In this document: positions 45,242-54,589 of the stretch, one piece after another
Layout of the letters: every line of letters begins with the position of its first letter
How positions within the stretch are numbered: position 1 is the stretch's first letter
Source: a gamma proteobacterium NOR5-3
GTDB taxonomy: Bacteria > Pseudomonadota > Gammaproteobacteria > Pseudomonadales > Halieaceae
Assembly: GCA_000158155.1 (NCBI GenBank)
Contig: DS999405.1
Coordinates: 1,539,738 to 1,603,737, forward strand
DNA length: 64,000 bases
Reading direction: 5' to 3'
Notes under the pieces: model-generated
What the model saw: the letters and a program-made list of their open reading frames with translations, nothing else
The model's database searches: none
What the model was told of the DNA's origin: nothing
Made by a program: the position numbers and the translations under genes

Positions 45242-46861
45242 ATGCTGCAATCGTCAACCTCCCACCTGGCCACAGCGCTTCGACTGTGTGTACTCCTGTG
45301 TTGTCTTGGAGGCGGCACGGCAGGCGTCGCCAAAGAGCTGCAGCTCACCCAGGCCAGCATCCCACAGCTGAGCGCGGCCATGGATGCAGGCACACTGAGC
45401 TCAGAGCGGTTGGTACAGGCCTATCTGGATCGCATTGCGGCCTATGATCAACAAGGCCCCTCACTGAATACCGTCATGCATTTGAATCCCGATGCGCTCC
45501 GGCGCGCGCGGGAGCTCGATGAAGAGCGCCGCGTGTCGGGACCACGCTCACCCATGCATGGCATTCCTGTGGTCATAAAAGACAACCTGGACACGGCGGA
45601 TATGCCCACCACGGCAGGCTCTTTTATGCTTGCAGGCAGCCTGCCGCCGGATGATGCCTACGTCGTTAAAAAACTGCGTGATGCCGGTGCCATCATTATC
45701 GCCAAGTTAAACCTTAGTGAGTTTGCATCTGGCGGCGCACTGAACTCTCTGGGCGGCGTTATCGCCAACCCGCATCACCTGGGGCGCACACCGTCCGGGT
45801 CATCGGGGGGCACCGGAGCGGCTATTGCCGCCGGCTTTGCCAGCATGGGCCTGGGCACAGATACCGGCGGTTCGGTGCGAGGGCCCTCTTCCGCTAATGG
45901 CATCGTGGGGCTTAAAACTACCCACGGCCTGCTCAGTCGCGATGGCGTGGTGCCGCTGGCCCTGTCCTTTGACACCGTGGGCCCCATGACTCGCAGCGTG
46001 ACGGATCTGGCTGTCGCACTGGGTGTGATGACCGGTGTCGATCCAGCCGACGAGTCAACGCAAAAGAGTATCAACAAGTTCTACACCGATTACAGTCAGT
46101 TTCTCCAAAGTGATTCCTTAAGCGGTGCCCGTATCGGGGTCGCCCGGGTATTTATGAATGATGACGGCGAAGTCGATTGGCTGGTTGAGTCCGCCTTGCA
46201 GTCCATGCGAGATGCGGGAGCCACCGTCGTGGATGTGGAATTCCCGGAATGGCTTTTGAAGTCCCGGGGGAATTTTTACCGCGCTATTCGCTACCCGGAG
46301 TTCAAAGCGCAAATCGCTGACTACCTTGCGACACTGGAGGGTAATTACCCCAGGGATCTTGAAGGGCTCATTGCCAAGGCCATGACGCTCAACGCCAAGC
46401 GCGATGACGGGGTCATTCCCAATCCCAGCCGCTGGTCCCTCATGCGCAAGGAGGTCGAAGCCACGGACCTGATGGGTTTTGAGTATCGCGCGGTCAAAAG
46501 CCACGCTCTGCCCCTGGTGGCCGAAACGATTGCCGGACTGATGAAAGACAACAACCTGGATGCCATCGTCTATCCCACAGCCAGCTCACCGGCGGAACTA
46601 ATCGAACGGCCTGCGGGCACATCCGAGCCAGGGTCCGGCGGCTCCCCGGTGATTCTGGCCAATCTTTCCGGCTTCCCCGATCTGATTCTGCCCATTGGCT
46701 TTACTGGCCGCGGCATGCCCGTGACGCTATCCATGCTGGGTACGGCGTTTAGTGAACCGACACTCATTGGCCTGGCTTATGCCCTGGAGCAGCGTTTGCA
46801 GGCTATTAGACTTCCCATACATACACCGCCCTTGGCGGGCGACACGCTGGAGACCGAATAA
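45242..46861 (+). CDS. exported amidase (amidase-signature family)
   Basis: 539 residues from ATG 45242; a signal peptide ends GGTAGVAKE. The Ser-cisSer-Lys triad is complete: Lys113 in VIKDNLD, Ser187/188 in GRTPSGSSGGTGAA, and nucleophile Ser211 in GTDTGGSVRGPSS. The C-terminal part has 'YPTASSPAEL' and 'SGFPDLILPIGF'. It hydrolyses a carboxamide or peptide amide bond. The GatA alternative is unlikely because GatB/GatC are absent and the protein is exported. In E. coli-type bacteria exported amidase-signature enzymes act on peptides with amidated or N-blocked ends. Its terminator is shared with the convergent propeller gene. Confidence 0.88.
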   Translation: MLQSSTSHLATALRLCVLLCCLGGGTAGVAKELQLTQASIPQLSAAMDAGTLSSERLVQAYLDRIAAYDQQGPSLNTVMHLNPDALRRARELDEERRVSGPRSPMHGIPVVIKDNLDTADMPTTAGSFMLAGSLPPDDAYVVKKLRDAGAIIIAKLNLSEFASGGALNSLGGVIANPHHLGRTPSGSSGGTGAAIAAGFASMGLGTDTGGSVRGPSSANGIVGLKTTHGLLSRDGVVPLALSFDTVGPMTRSVTDLAVALGVMTGVDPADESTQKSINKFYTDYSQFLQSDSLSGARIGVARVFMNDDGEVDWLVESALQSMRDAGATVVDVEFPEWLLKSRGNFYRAIRYPEFKAQIADYLATLEGNYPRDLEGLIAKAMTLNAKRDDGVIPNPSRWSLMRKEVEATDLMGFEYRAVKSHALPLVAETIAGLMKDNNLDAIVYPTASSPAELIERPAGTSEPGSGGSPVILANLSGFPDLILPIGFTGRGMPVTLSMLGTAFSEPTLIGLAYALEQRLQAIRLPIHTPPLAGDTLETE

Positions 46862-46863
46862 AA

Positions 46864-46891
46864 AATGCGCCGGGGTTTCCCCTGGCGCATT
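46864..46891. terminator. strong intrinsic terminator hairpin between convergent genes
   Basis: AATGCGCC-GGGG, loop TTT, CCCC-T-GGCGCATT. The stem is 12 bp with one bulge. On the minus strand it is followed by six T residues (ATTTTTTATT), so it terminates the propeller gene at 46944-50078; on the plus strand the T-tract is weak, but it likely acts on the amidase transcript too. Confidence 0.8.
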
Positions 46892-46943
46892 GCCTTTACC
46901 CGACCCCTGCTGCACAGCAACAGACGCATCTGTGGGATGCGCA

Positions 46944-49900
46944 TCAGGGCTTCGACAGTACCTCGATGTTCTGCTGCGCAACCATTTTGTTAATCGCCGG
47001 CAAGCGACTTCCCAGTAGTTGTTCCAGGGCTGCAATCTCATCATCTATTTGCGCCGACACCTCTTTCCGGTACGCCTCGGCTTCATCGGTAGGAGGAAAG
47101 TCCCCGGACGAAGCATGGGTCGCAAGGTAGGCCAGACGATTATTGAGTTTGATGCCAAAGTTCAGTGGGTCCTGATACGCCTCGTTGCGCGTTTCGTGGA
47201 TGTTGTTTTCAATCACGGTCATCTCTTCGTCCAGACCCGTCAGCGCTGCCAGAATCGGGGCAGCCGCAATGTTGCCCTCAAGCTTGGTCTGCATATAGTT
47301 CAGGTCTGCTCGCAGTTTACGGATATCGAGTACCGCCTGATTCGCCGCTGACAGTTTGTCCCGCACCGCCATAAGAAAATCAAACTGGGTTTGTAAATCC
47401 GCTAAGGAACTGTGAACCCTGGGATCTTTGAGTATTTCAAAGCTCTGCTCAACGGTCTTACCGTTCACACTCAATCTTGCGCGATAGCTCCCGGGCACCG
47501 CTTTAGGTCCCTTGGTATTCGCGGAGTAGAGAATAATCCCGTCAAAAGACACCGCATCCGGATAACGCATATCCCAGACAAAGAGGTTCGCGCCCTCTTT
47601 CGTGTCCAGCTTGAGAGCATCGTCTTCGTCATCAGCATCCGTCGAGAAACGCTTGATGAGCGTGCCGTCACTTTGCAGCAACTCCAGAGCGACCACATCA
47701 GAGTCTTCTACCGCATCCTTCAGGTAGTAATACAGCATGACGCCATCGGCATGATTTTCGCCCTCAAGCAAAGGGTTACGCTCACCCCGGCCGCCTTGGT
47801 GAATGCGATAACTCGGCTTGGGTGCGTACAGATAGAAGTCCGCATCCGCTACGCTCTTGTCCAACTGGTGAAGCGGCGACAAGTCGTCGATGATCCAAAA
47901 GCTACGACCCTGGGTCGCCACGATGAGGTTCCTGTCGCGTACCTGAAGATCGGTGATGGGCACCTCAGGGAGGTTCAGCTGAAAGCGCTGCCAGCGCTTA
48001 CCATCATCAAAGGACGCATACATGCCGTACTCAGTCCCCGCATACAGCAAACCGGCCCGATCCGGGTCAGCTCGAAGCACGCGCGTAAAGTGCAACGGCG
48101 CGATACCATTTGTGATTTTTGTCCAGCTCTTACCGTAGTTTGTGGTCTTGTACAGGTACGGCGCGAAATCCCCGGATTTATACATAGTGCCTGCCACATA
48201 GGCGCCACCAGGCTGCGAGGGGTGGACGTCGATAGAGTTCCACATGATCATCTTGGGCGCTTTGGGAGGCGTGACGTTTTGCCAGCTCTCGCCGCCGTCT
48301 CGCGTCACATGGATCAGCCCATCGTCTGATCCGGTCCATAAAACGCCTTCTTCATAGGGGCTCTCGTTCGCGGTCAAAATGTTGGCGTAGAACTCAACGC
48401 CGGTATTATCCTGCGTGATAGGTCCACCGGAAGACACCAGGGTCTCTGGAATGGCCCGCGTCAAATCCGGACTGATGGTTTCCCAGTTCTGTCCCTCTGT
48501 CATCGACACATGCACCTGATTGGAGAAGGCATAAAGCTTGTCCGAATCGTGATGCGAAAAGAACGTGGGGAAATTCCAGTTGAAACGGTACTTCATCACT
48601 TCCACACCGGAGCCTGCGGGGTTCAGAGGCCAGGGATTAATAGACCGCTCTTGATTGTTTGCATGGTTGAAGCGGTACATATAGCCCTTATAGGTACCGC
48701 CGTACACGATGTCATTGTCGTCAGGATCAATGGCGTGATAGGCGCTCTCTCCGCCGGTAGTCACTTCCCAGTCACGCTCGGTAATTGCGACACCATCACT
48801 GCGATGGAGTATACGAATTGACGAGTTATCCTGCTGCGCACCATAAATGCGGTAAGGAAAGTGGTCATCCGTCGCGATGCGGTAAAACTGCGCTGTAGGC
48901 TGGTTGTGGTAAGTCGTCCAACTATCGCCGGCGTCAGTCGAGATTTGAGCGCCCCCATCATCGGCGATGATCATGCGCTCGTTGTCATCCGGATCAATCC
49001 ACAGATCGTGATGATCACCATGGGGAGCATTACGAAGGCTAAAGGTCTTACCGCCATCTGTAGAGGTGGCGTAAGACACGTTCATGACATACACCTTATT
49101 CTCGTCTTGAGAATCAGCAATGATGCGGCTGTAATACCAGGCCCTGGAACGCAGTGCTCGATCACTATTGATCTTCTCCCAGCTCTCGCCGGCATCATCA
49201 GAACGAAAAACACCGCCGTCATCTGCTTCGATGATTGCCCAGACTCGATCGGTGTTCACGGGTGACACGGTCACGCCGATGATGCCCCGGGGCGCCGCCG
49301 GCATGTTGGGCAGTTCCGTGAGCTTCTTCCAGGTCTCGCCGGAGTCGCTGCTCTTCCATAAATCGGAGCCGGGGCCGCCGCTGGATAGACTGTAGGGCGT
49401 GCGGTGCACGTTCCAGGTGCTCGCGTACAGGATCCTCGGGTTACCCGGATCAAAGGTCAGATCCACCGCACCGGCATCTTCATTGGCAAAAAGCACTTTT
49501 TGCCAGCTTGCACCACCATCGCTACTTTTATAGACGCCCCGCGCTTCGCTGGACTGCCAAAGGTCACCCATGGCAGCCACATAGACCGTATCCGGATCCG
49601 TCGGATGAATGCGAATGCGACCGATGTGACGGGTGTCTTTAAGTCCCACAAACGCCCAGGTCTTGCCTGCGTCGGTTGACTTGTAGACCCCAAAGTTAGA
49701 TGACACGTTACCGCGGACGGTTTTCTCACCCAGTCCAACATAGATCACGTTGGGATCTGACGGCGAAACCGCAACCGAGCCCACAGAACCGCCAAAGTAT
49801 CCGTCGGATACATTGGCCCAGGTATTACCGCCATCGAGCGTCTTCCAGACTCCGCCACCTACGGAACCAAAATAATAGGTATCCCGGTTGCCGGCGACAC

Positions 49901-50078
49901 CTGTGACGGTGCCGGAACGGCCGCCTCGATAGGGGCCAATCAGCCGATACTCCATGGCATCAAAGAGTTCAGCATCGTAGGCAACAGCGTCTTTGCCCGA
50001 CTGCGCCAGCGCTTGCACCGACAAGATCGCAATGAAAGGCAGGAGCACTGCCGTCGATAACTTTTGGAATATTTTCAC
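46944..50078 (-). CDS. secreted Asp-box (BNR/VPS10-like) beta-propeller protein
   Basis: 1,044 residues from ATG 50078; a signal peptide (TAVLLPFIAILSVQALAQ) is followed by the family start 'MEYRLIGPYRGGRSGTV'. Asp-box blades: KTLDGGNTW, KSTDAGKTW, KSSDGGASW, KSSDSGETW, RSDDAGESW, TSTDGGKTF, ISTDAGDSW, VTRDGGESW, KTTNYGKSW, ASFDDGKRW. Then an Ig-like 'VPGSYRARLSVNG' and a helical domain containing QDPLNFGIKLNNRLAYL, nearly the same as in the copy at 15467-18586. Likely periplasmic or surface-exposed; no active site seen. It converges with the M14/amidase unit, ending in a shared terminator, and is divergent from the P450 gene. Confidence 0.9.
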   Translation of the reverse strand: MKIFQKLSTAVLLPFIAILSVQALAQSGKDAVAYDAELFDAMEYRLIGPYRGGRSGTVTGVAGNRDTYYFGSVGGGVWKTLDGGNTWANVSDGYFGGSVGSVAVSPSDPNVIYVGLGEKTVRGNVSSNFGVYKSTDAGKTWAFVGLKDTRHIGRIRIHPTDPDTVYVAAMGDLWQSSEARGVYKSSDGGASWQKVLFANEDAGAVDLTFDPGNPRILYASTWNVHRTPYSLSSGGPGSDLWKSSDSGETWKKLTELPNMPAAPRGIIGVTVSPVNTDRVWAIIEADDGGVFRSDDAGESWEKINSDRALRSRAWYYSRIIADSQDENKVYVMNVSYATSTDGGKTFSLRNAPHGDHHDLWIDPDDNERMIIADDGGAQISTDAGDSWTTYHNQPTAQFYRIATDDHFPYRIYGAQQDNSSIRILHRSDGVAITERDWEVTTGGESAYHAIDPDDNDIVYGGTYKGYMYRFNHANNQERSINPWPLNPAGSGVEVMKYRFNWNFPTFFSHHDSDKLYAFSNQVHVSMTEGQNWETISPDLTRAIPETLVSSGGPITQDNTGVEFYANILTANESPYEEGVLWTGSDDGLIHVTRDGGESWQNVTPPKAPKMIMWNSIDVHPSQPGGAYVAGTMYKSGDFAPYLYKTTNYGKSWTKITNGIAPLHFTRVLRADPDRAGLLYAGTEYGMYASFDDGKRWQRFQLNLPEVPITDLQVRDRNLIVATQGRSFWIIDDLSPLHQLDKSVADADFYLYAPKPSYRIHQGGRGERNPLLEGENHADGVMLYYYLKDAVEDSDVVALELLQSDGTLIKRFSTDADDEDDALKLDTKEGANLFVWDMRYPDAVSFDGIILYSANTKGPKAVPGSYRARLSVNGKTVEQSFEILKDPRVHSSLADLQTQFDFLMAVRDKLSAANQAVLDIRKLRADLNYMQTKLEGNIAAAPILAALTGLDEEMTVIENNIHETRNEAYQDPLNFGIKLNNRLAYLATHASSGDFPPTDEAEAYRKEVSAQIDDEIAALEQLLGSRLPAINKMVAQQNIEVLSKP

Positions 50079-50237
50079 GGGCAGGAACCACTCAAAACGT
50101 AGTAAACGAAAGGTGGACGTACGTTAGAGTAATTCTCAGGGCAGTTCAAACACTCTGGTGTTGCAGCACTTCAAGCTCCTCTGGGATTCCCAAAAATGCT
50201 AGAGTCCGCGACCTCAGCATCAGGAGCACAAAGCAGC

Positions 50238-51470
50238 ATGAACCGCGTGCACGACATCGTAAACCCGGTAATCATGGGCAGTGAAGAGTCCATGTACGAC
50301 CTGTTTCAATATCTTCGTGATGAGGAACCCGTCGCCTATTTCGACCATGCCGATTTCGAGCCCTTCTGGGTACTGACCCGACATAAGGACATTAAGCACG
50401 TCAGCCAAAATAACGAGCTGTTTATCAATAACCCAAGAACGGTCATCGTCCAGCGAGCTTTTGAGCAAATGCTGCTGGATCAGTTTGGCACGCGCAACGG
50501 CCTGGAAACATTGATACACATGGACAACCCCAAGCATCGCGCATTACGTGGTGTTACCCGGGACTGGTTTAAGCCAACGCCCATTGGGCGACTCACACCA
50601 ATGATAGAAACCATCGCCAAAGAGCACGTCGACAAGATGCAGGCTCTGGGTGGCGAATGCGATTTTGTTCGTGACATTTCGCTGCACTATCCCCTGCGGG
50701 TCATTATGTCGATCATCGGCGTGGAACCCGAGGAAGAAGGCATGATGCTGAAACTGACCCAGGAGCTGTTTGGCAGTGAGGACCCCGAGCAGGGTCGTGG
50801 GGGAGACCTCAGTGATCGCATGTCCGTACTGATGGACTTCTTCGCTTACTTTAAAAACGTAGTGGAAGACCGAAAGAAAAACCCCAGTGACGATCTGGCA
50901 TCAGTGCTGGCTAATGCCATGGTCGATGGCAAACCCATGGAGGAGTTGGACCAGATCAGCTACTTCATTATCACTGCCACCGCCGGGCACGATACGACCT
51001 CGGCGACCATTGGCGGCGGGCTAAAAGCACTCATGGAGTTCCCGGATCAGGTTCGCAAACTCCAGGATGATCCCAGCCTGCTGAAAAATGCCGCAAAAGA
51101 AATGATCCGCTGGGTATCGCCGGTGCGGCATATGATGCGCACCTGCACTCAGGACGTGGAGTTTCACGGACAGACCATTCGTAGCGGAGAAAATCTCGCA
51201 CTGTGGTATCCCTCAGCTAACCGCGACGCTCGTGCCATTGAAAACCCCGACAGCTTTGACGTCACGCGGGACAACCGGGACCAGCTTGCCTTTGGCTATG
51301 GTGGCCACATGTGTCTGGGACAGCATCTGGCGGTACTTGAAGTGGAGTGTTTCTTCCGCGAGTTGCTTCCGCGACTGGAATCCATTGAGCTTGCCGGGGA
51401 CCCACAATGGGTGCGGGCTGTCTTTGTCGGCGGGCTCAAATCGCTGCCGGTACGCTACAAGTTCCACTAA
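50238..51470 (+). CDS. cytochrome P450
   Basis: 410 residues from ATG 50238, preceded by AGGAG at 50222-50226 (an upstream ATG at 50196 is in frame). P450 hallmarks: I-helix AGHDTT (249-254), ExxR in EMIR (Glu288-Arg291), heme-binding loop FGYGGHMCLGQHLA with Cys359. 'NRDARAIENPDSFD' and the closing 'VGGLKSLPVRY' resemble steroid- and terpene-oxidising bacterial families (CYP108, CYP125, CYP142 neighbourhood). The protein is soluble. Ferredoxin and reductase partners are not here. It would hydroxylate a hydrophobic substrate. The neighbouring alpha/beta hydrolase lipoproteins are convergent with it, so shared function is not shown. Confidence 0.92.
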   Translation: MNRVHDIVNPVIMGSEESMYDLFQYLRDEEPVAYFDHADFEPFWVLTRHKDIKHVSQNNELFINNPRTVIVQRAFEQMLLDQFGTRNGLETLIHMDNPKHRALRGVTRDWFKPTPIGRLTPMIETIAKEHVDKMQALGGECDFVRDISLHYPLRVIMSIIGVEPEEEGMMLKLTQELFGSEDPEQGRGGDLSDRMSVLMDFFAYFKNVVEDRKKNPSDDLASVLANAMVDGKPMEELDQISYFIITATAGHDTTSATIGGGLKALMEFPDQVRKLQDDPSLLKNAAKEMIRWVSPVRHMMRTCTQDVEFHGQTIRSGENLALWYPSANRDARAIENPDSFDVTRDNRDQLAFGYGGHMCLGQHLAVLEVECFFRELLPRLESIELAGDPQWVRAVFVGGLKSLPVRYKFH

Positions 51471-51540
51471 GTGCTGGACGAGCGACACGCCCTGTGCGTG
51501 CGCTCGGCCCCGGTAATCGCGCCAAACCTATGCTGAGTTC

Positions 51541-52497
51541 TTAATGCTCATCATTCACGGGAGTTGTCATCAATATGAGCTTGAGAATCTCAGCCACTCG
51601 ATCGCTCTCCAGATGGTATAAATGACCACCAAAACCCAGCCCCTCGAAACCACTGACATCAACGACCTCGACGCCGGCAGCGACAAAGTCGCTGGCCTGA
51701 CCCAGACGCTCACCCAGATTCACAGCCTGTGACAGCATCAGCAGCCGATCTGCCTCAGATACGATCACCGAAACTCTCTTCACGCGCTGTTGCAGTACAG
51801 GCAGCGCATCAATGAACATCTCACGATCGATGTCCGGTGCTATAAGAACCAGATCATCAAATCTCTGATTCTGCGTTGGGGGCGCCATAGCCTCCAGGGC
51901 AAGGCGAGAACCCATACTGTGGGCGACGATTTTGATCTTGTCGTAGCCATAGCGATCTCCGAGAGCATCAAGACGCGCCATTATCGCTGGCAGGCTGTCA
52001 GCTATGCGTTTCTCATCCTTCCAGTAGGTGACCACCGCGGTGCTGGCTGGCCAGCTAAACAGCAGTATGCGACCCAGGTAACCCGTACGGTAGGCCAGTA
52101 CAGCAGCATCTCTGCAGGCGCGCTCCAGATCTGTGTTGTAGCCGTGCACATAAACGAGAATTCCCTCGGCGGCATTGCCGTCAAAACCTGCCATCACCGT
52201 GTCAGAGGGACGAGCTGCATGGGAGACATTTGCAGCCTCAAGATCCTCACCGTCGAACAAGTCCACGCGGCACTCTCCACCGGACACAGCGCTCACATCC
52301 GTGGAATAATCAATCTCACCGTTGGCACCCTCCCTCAAGCCCCGGGTGGTTAGGTAAGGAATGAAAGCTGTAGCGCTAGCCTTCTGTGGCAGATCTGTGC
52401 AGGCCCCAAGGAGCGATAGGACCGATAGGAGCCCGGCGATGGACGCCCACGCTGCGCCCGAACAGCGTTCACCAGTCAACCTGAAATCACTCATCAC
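51541..52497 (-). CDS. alpha/beta hydrolase lipoprotein (DUF900/COG4782 type)
   Basis: 318 residues. Lipobox LLGAC with Cys33 predicts a lipoprotein. Core of the fold: 'EGILVYVHGYNTD' (oxyanion strand), FSWPAS, nucleophile Ser194 in VAHSMGSRLA, and 'DDLVLIAPDIDREMF'. A late His in 'GGHLYHLESD' would complete the triad. The substrate is unknown; esterase or lipase activity is expected. Its start overlaps the stop of a second lipoprotein of the same family (ATGA at 52494-52497), so the two are translated together and could be a divergent duplication. Confidence 0.83.
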   Translation of the reverse strand: MMSDFRLTGERCSGAAWASIAGLLSVLSLLGACTDLPQKASATAFIPYLTTRGLREGANGEIDYSTDVSAVSGGECRVDLFDGEDLEAANVSHAARPSDTVMAGFDGNAAEGILVYVHGYNTDLERACRDAAVLAYRTGYLGRILLFSWPASTAVVTYWKDEKRIADSLPAIMARLDALGDRYGYDKIKIVAHSMGSRLALEAMAPPTQNQRFDDLVLIAPDIDREMFIDALPVLQQRVKRVSVIVSEADRLLMLSQAVNLGERLGQASDFVAAGVEVVDVSGFEGLGFGGHLYHLESDRVAEILKLILMTTPVNDEH

Positions 52498-53831
52498 TGC
52501 TCGCTTAAACCCTGTAGACGCAGCTGCCGCAGATTCAGTGAGTTGCGCAGTCGCTCGGGATAATCATGTGGGATACTCCACAGCAAGCTGTTCTCGGTTG
52601 GCGCCAAACCTCTTTGCTCCGGCGCATAATCGCTGCGTACGGAGAGCACGACGTCAGTGCTGGCCCAGGGATGATCAAACCAGTAGCGGTGCCCGGTAAT
52701 ATCAAAACCGCGCCCTTCCCAATCCCGGGAGACGTCGACCACCTCCAGTCGATCGGCTTTCACCACAATTTGTTGCTGCTCTTCAGTAAGATCGTTTGTC
52801 CGCTGCCCGATACGCGCACCGCCGCCCATGAACATTTTGGCCATGTCCAGCGCGCCATCCTTTGAAGAAACAGTGACGACCGTTCGCGACACAAGGTCAT
52901 TGATCGCGGGTAGCGCATCAACAAACTCCGAAGTAGGTACATCCGCAGCGGCGTAGTACACGGTGCCCAGACGGAACTTCTCCCGTAGGTCTACGCCCTC
53001 CTTCGCGTGCCGGTCATACAGGGCTTGCAAAGCAGATGTCACTACACGCCCCCCCGCACTCCAGCACACGATATGAATACGCCTGGCCACAGACTTGCGC
53101 GAAAGCTCCTCGATGAGCGACGTGAGCGCCGGCGCAGCACGATAGGCGCGCCGCACATCGCCACCGCCACCGTAAGCCACTATGTTCTGTCGTGTAGGCC
53201 ATGAAAACGCCAAAGACGTCATATCTCGACCCATAAAGTGATCGAGCTGCGCCGCAAAGGCATTTGCATTGTAGAAGTTCACCTTGGCGCCGTGAACGTA
53301 AATCAGCAGGTCATCATCTCTTGATGCTTCGATAGACGAATTCATATCGTTCATTAGCCAGGCCACTGCACCGGCGTGATCGGAGGCAGGCGACTCACTG
53401 GTAGATGGCGAAAAACTTCCGATCTCGACCAGACCTGAGATAGATAGGTCGACCTTACCGTCACGGCTGTCCTGGCTCGAATAATGACTGAGGTCCGACC
53501 AGGACAATTGCGGTGCACCAAAACCCACAAGCGTCATTCCCACAGACATCTTGTCGGCCTCCAAATTACCATAATCAAGCCTTTGAAGATCATCTTCTCT
53601 TTGACGCGTAGTCGCGTAATAAACCCGTCGAGGGGTCCAACGCTGATCTTCAGGTATATGATCCATGGGACTAAACCCAAGCTCAGAAAAAACCACGGGA
53701 GTCGGCATTAGCGGCTGGACAGCAGGACCTGAACACGCCGCCAACAGTAGACCGAAAATCATCACCAGGGCTTTACGGTTTACCCGGTGGATCGTTGTGC
53801 CAAAGCTTGCGTAGTTCTTTCGGTTGCTCAT
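52494..53831 (-). CDS. alpha/beta hydrolase lipoprotein (DUF900/COG4782 type), larger paralogue
   Basis: 445 residues. Lipobox LLAAC with Cys33. 'RRVYYATTRQRED' is the N-terminal hallmark of the family; 'DDDLLIYVHGAKVNFYNA', 'LAFSWPTRQNIVAYGG', the nucleophile Ser258 in VCWSAGGRVV (Gly-x-Ser-x-Gly replaced by C-W-S-A-G), and 'VYYAAADVPTSEF'. The large N-terminal extension distinguishes it from its partner. Active-site His would lie in 'FDITGHRYWFDH'. It and the downstream smaller paralogue form an overlapping pair. Divergent from the rsuA gene. Confidence 0.83.
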   Translation of the reverse strand: MSNRKNYASFGTTIHRVNRKALVMIFGLLLAACSGPAVQPLMPTPVVFSELGFSPMDHIPEDQRWTPRRVYYATTRQREDDLQRLDYGNLEADKMSVGMTLVGFGAPQLSWSDLSHYSSQDSRDGKVDLSISGLVEIGSFSPSTSESPASDHAGAVAWLMNDMNSSIEASRDDDLLIYVHGAKVNFYNANAFAAQLDHFMGRDMTSLAFSWPTRQNIVAYGGGGDVRRAYRAAPALTSLIEELSRKSVARRIHIVCWSAGGRVVTSALQALYDRHAKEGVDLREKFRLGTVYYAAADVPTSEFVDALPAINDLVSRTVVTVSSKDGALDMAKMFMGGGARIGQRTNDLTEEQQQIVVKADRLEVVDVSRDWEGRGFDITGHRYWFDHPWASTDVVLSVRSDYAPEQRGLAPTENSLLWSIPHDYPERLRNSLNLRQLRLQGLSEQ

Positions 53832-53904
53832 GTCGCCGCCAGATCAATGAATAGACAAGTTACAAAACAGGATATTAACAGCGCAAGGTCGCTAAGATAG
53901 ACCC

Positions 53905-54585
53905 ATGCCACGCTTGGACAAACATATCAGTGCCCACATCGGCGCTCCACGGAAAACCGTGCGTCTAATGCTCGCACAAAGACGGATCATGGTTGATGGC
54001 AAGGTGGCCAGCGATATGTCACAAACCATCGATAAATTCAGCCGCGTACAGTTGGATGGTGAATGGACACAAAACCATACCGCGCACTACCTGATGCTGA
54101 ACAAGCCTCAGGGTGTGGTTTGCGCCACAAAAGACCCACTGCATAGAACCATACTCGACTTACTGGAGCTGCCCGATAAAGAACAACTGCATATTGTTGG
54201 CCGCCTGGACTACAACTCTACGGGACTGGTACTGCTTACCAACGACGGTCAGTGGTCGCGAAAGCTCTCCCACCCCGACAGCAAGCTCATCAAGCGCTAC
54301 CGCGTGACCACTGAACAAACCATCACCGAAGAATACGTACAGGCATTCCAAAGCGGCATGTACTTTGACTTTGAGGGCATAACAACACGCCCCGCCCCGC
54401 TTACTATTTTAGATAGCAAAACAGCCCAAGTTGATTTAACCGAGGGCCGATACCATCAAATCAAACGAATGTTCGGGCGCTTTCAGAACAAGGTGCTGAG
54501 CATCCATCGTTTTGCAGTGGGAAGCTATGAGCTTGGTGAATTGAGCCCTGGCGAATACAAAAGTATCGCGCCTGATGCCGCATAA
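53905..54585 (+). CDS. rsuA: 16S rRNA pseudouridine synthase RsuA
   Basis: 226 residues. An S4-like RNA-binding N-terminus (MPRLDKHISAHIGAPRKTVR) is followed by the pseudouridine synthase core with catalytic Asp102 in VGRLDYNSTGLVLLTNDG, 'RYRVTTEQTITEEYVQAF' and 'EGRYHQIKRMFG' with the substrate-contacting Arg and Lys. RsuA makes pseudouridine 516 in 16S rRNA. Length matches E. coli RsuA (231). RluB/RluE-like alternatives are longer or lack the S4 domain. Promoter region shared with the lipoprotein pair. Confidence 0.88.
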   Translation: MPRLDKHISAHIGAPRKTVRLMLAQRRIMVDGKVASDMSQTIDKFSRVQLDGEWTQNHTAHYLMLNKPQGVVCATKDPLHRTILDLLELPDKEQLHIVGRLDYNSTGLVLLTNDGQWSRKLSHPDSKLIKRYRVTTEQTITEEYVQAFQSGMYFDFEGITTRPAPLTILDSKTAQVDLTEGRYHQIKRMFGRFQNKVLSIHRFAVGSYELGELSPGEYKSIAPDAA

Positions 54586-54589
54586 GTTG

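Noticed and set aside
47412-48329. A 305-codon open frame on the plus strand inside the fourth propeller gene
   Set aside because: It is antisense to a clearly coding, repetitive gene. Its protein has no recognisable domain, signal or ribosome site; GC-rich coding DNA often leaves the opposite strand open.
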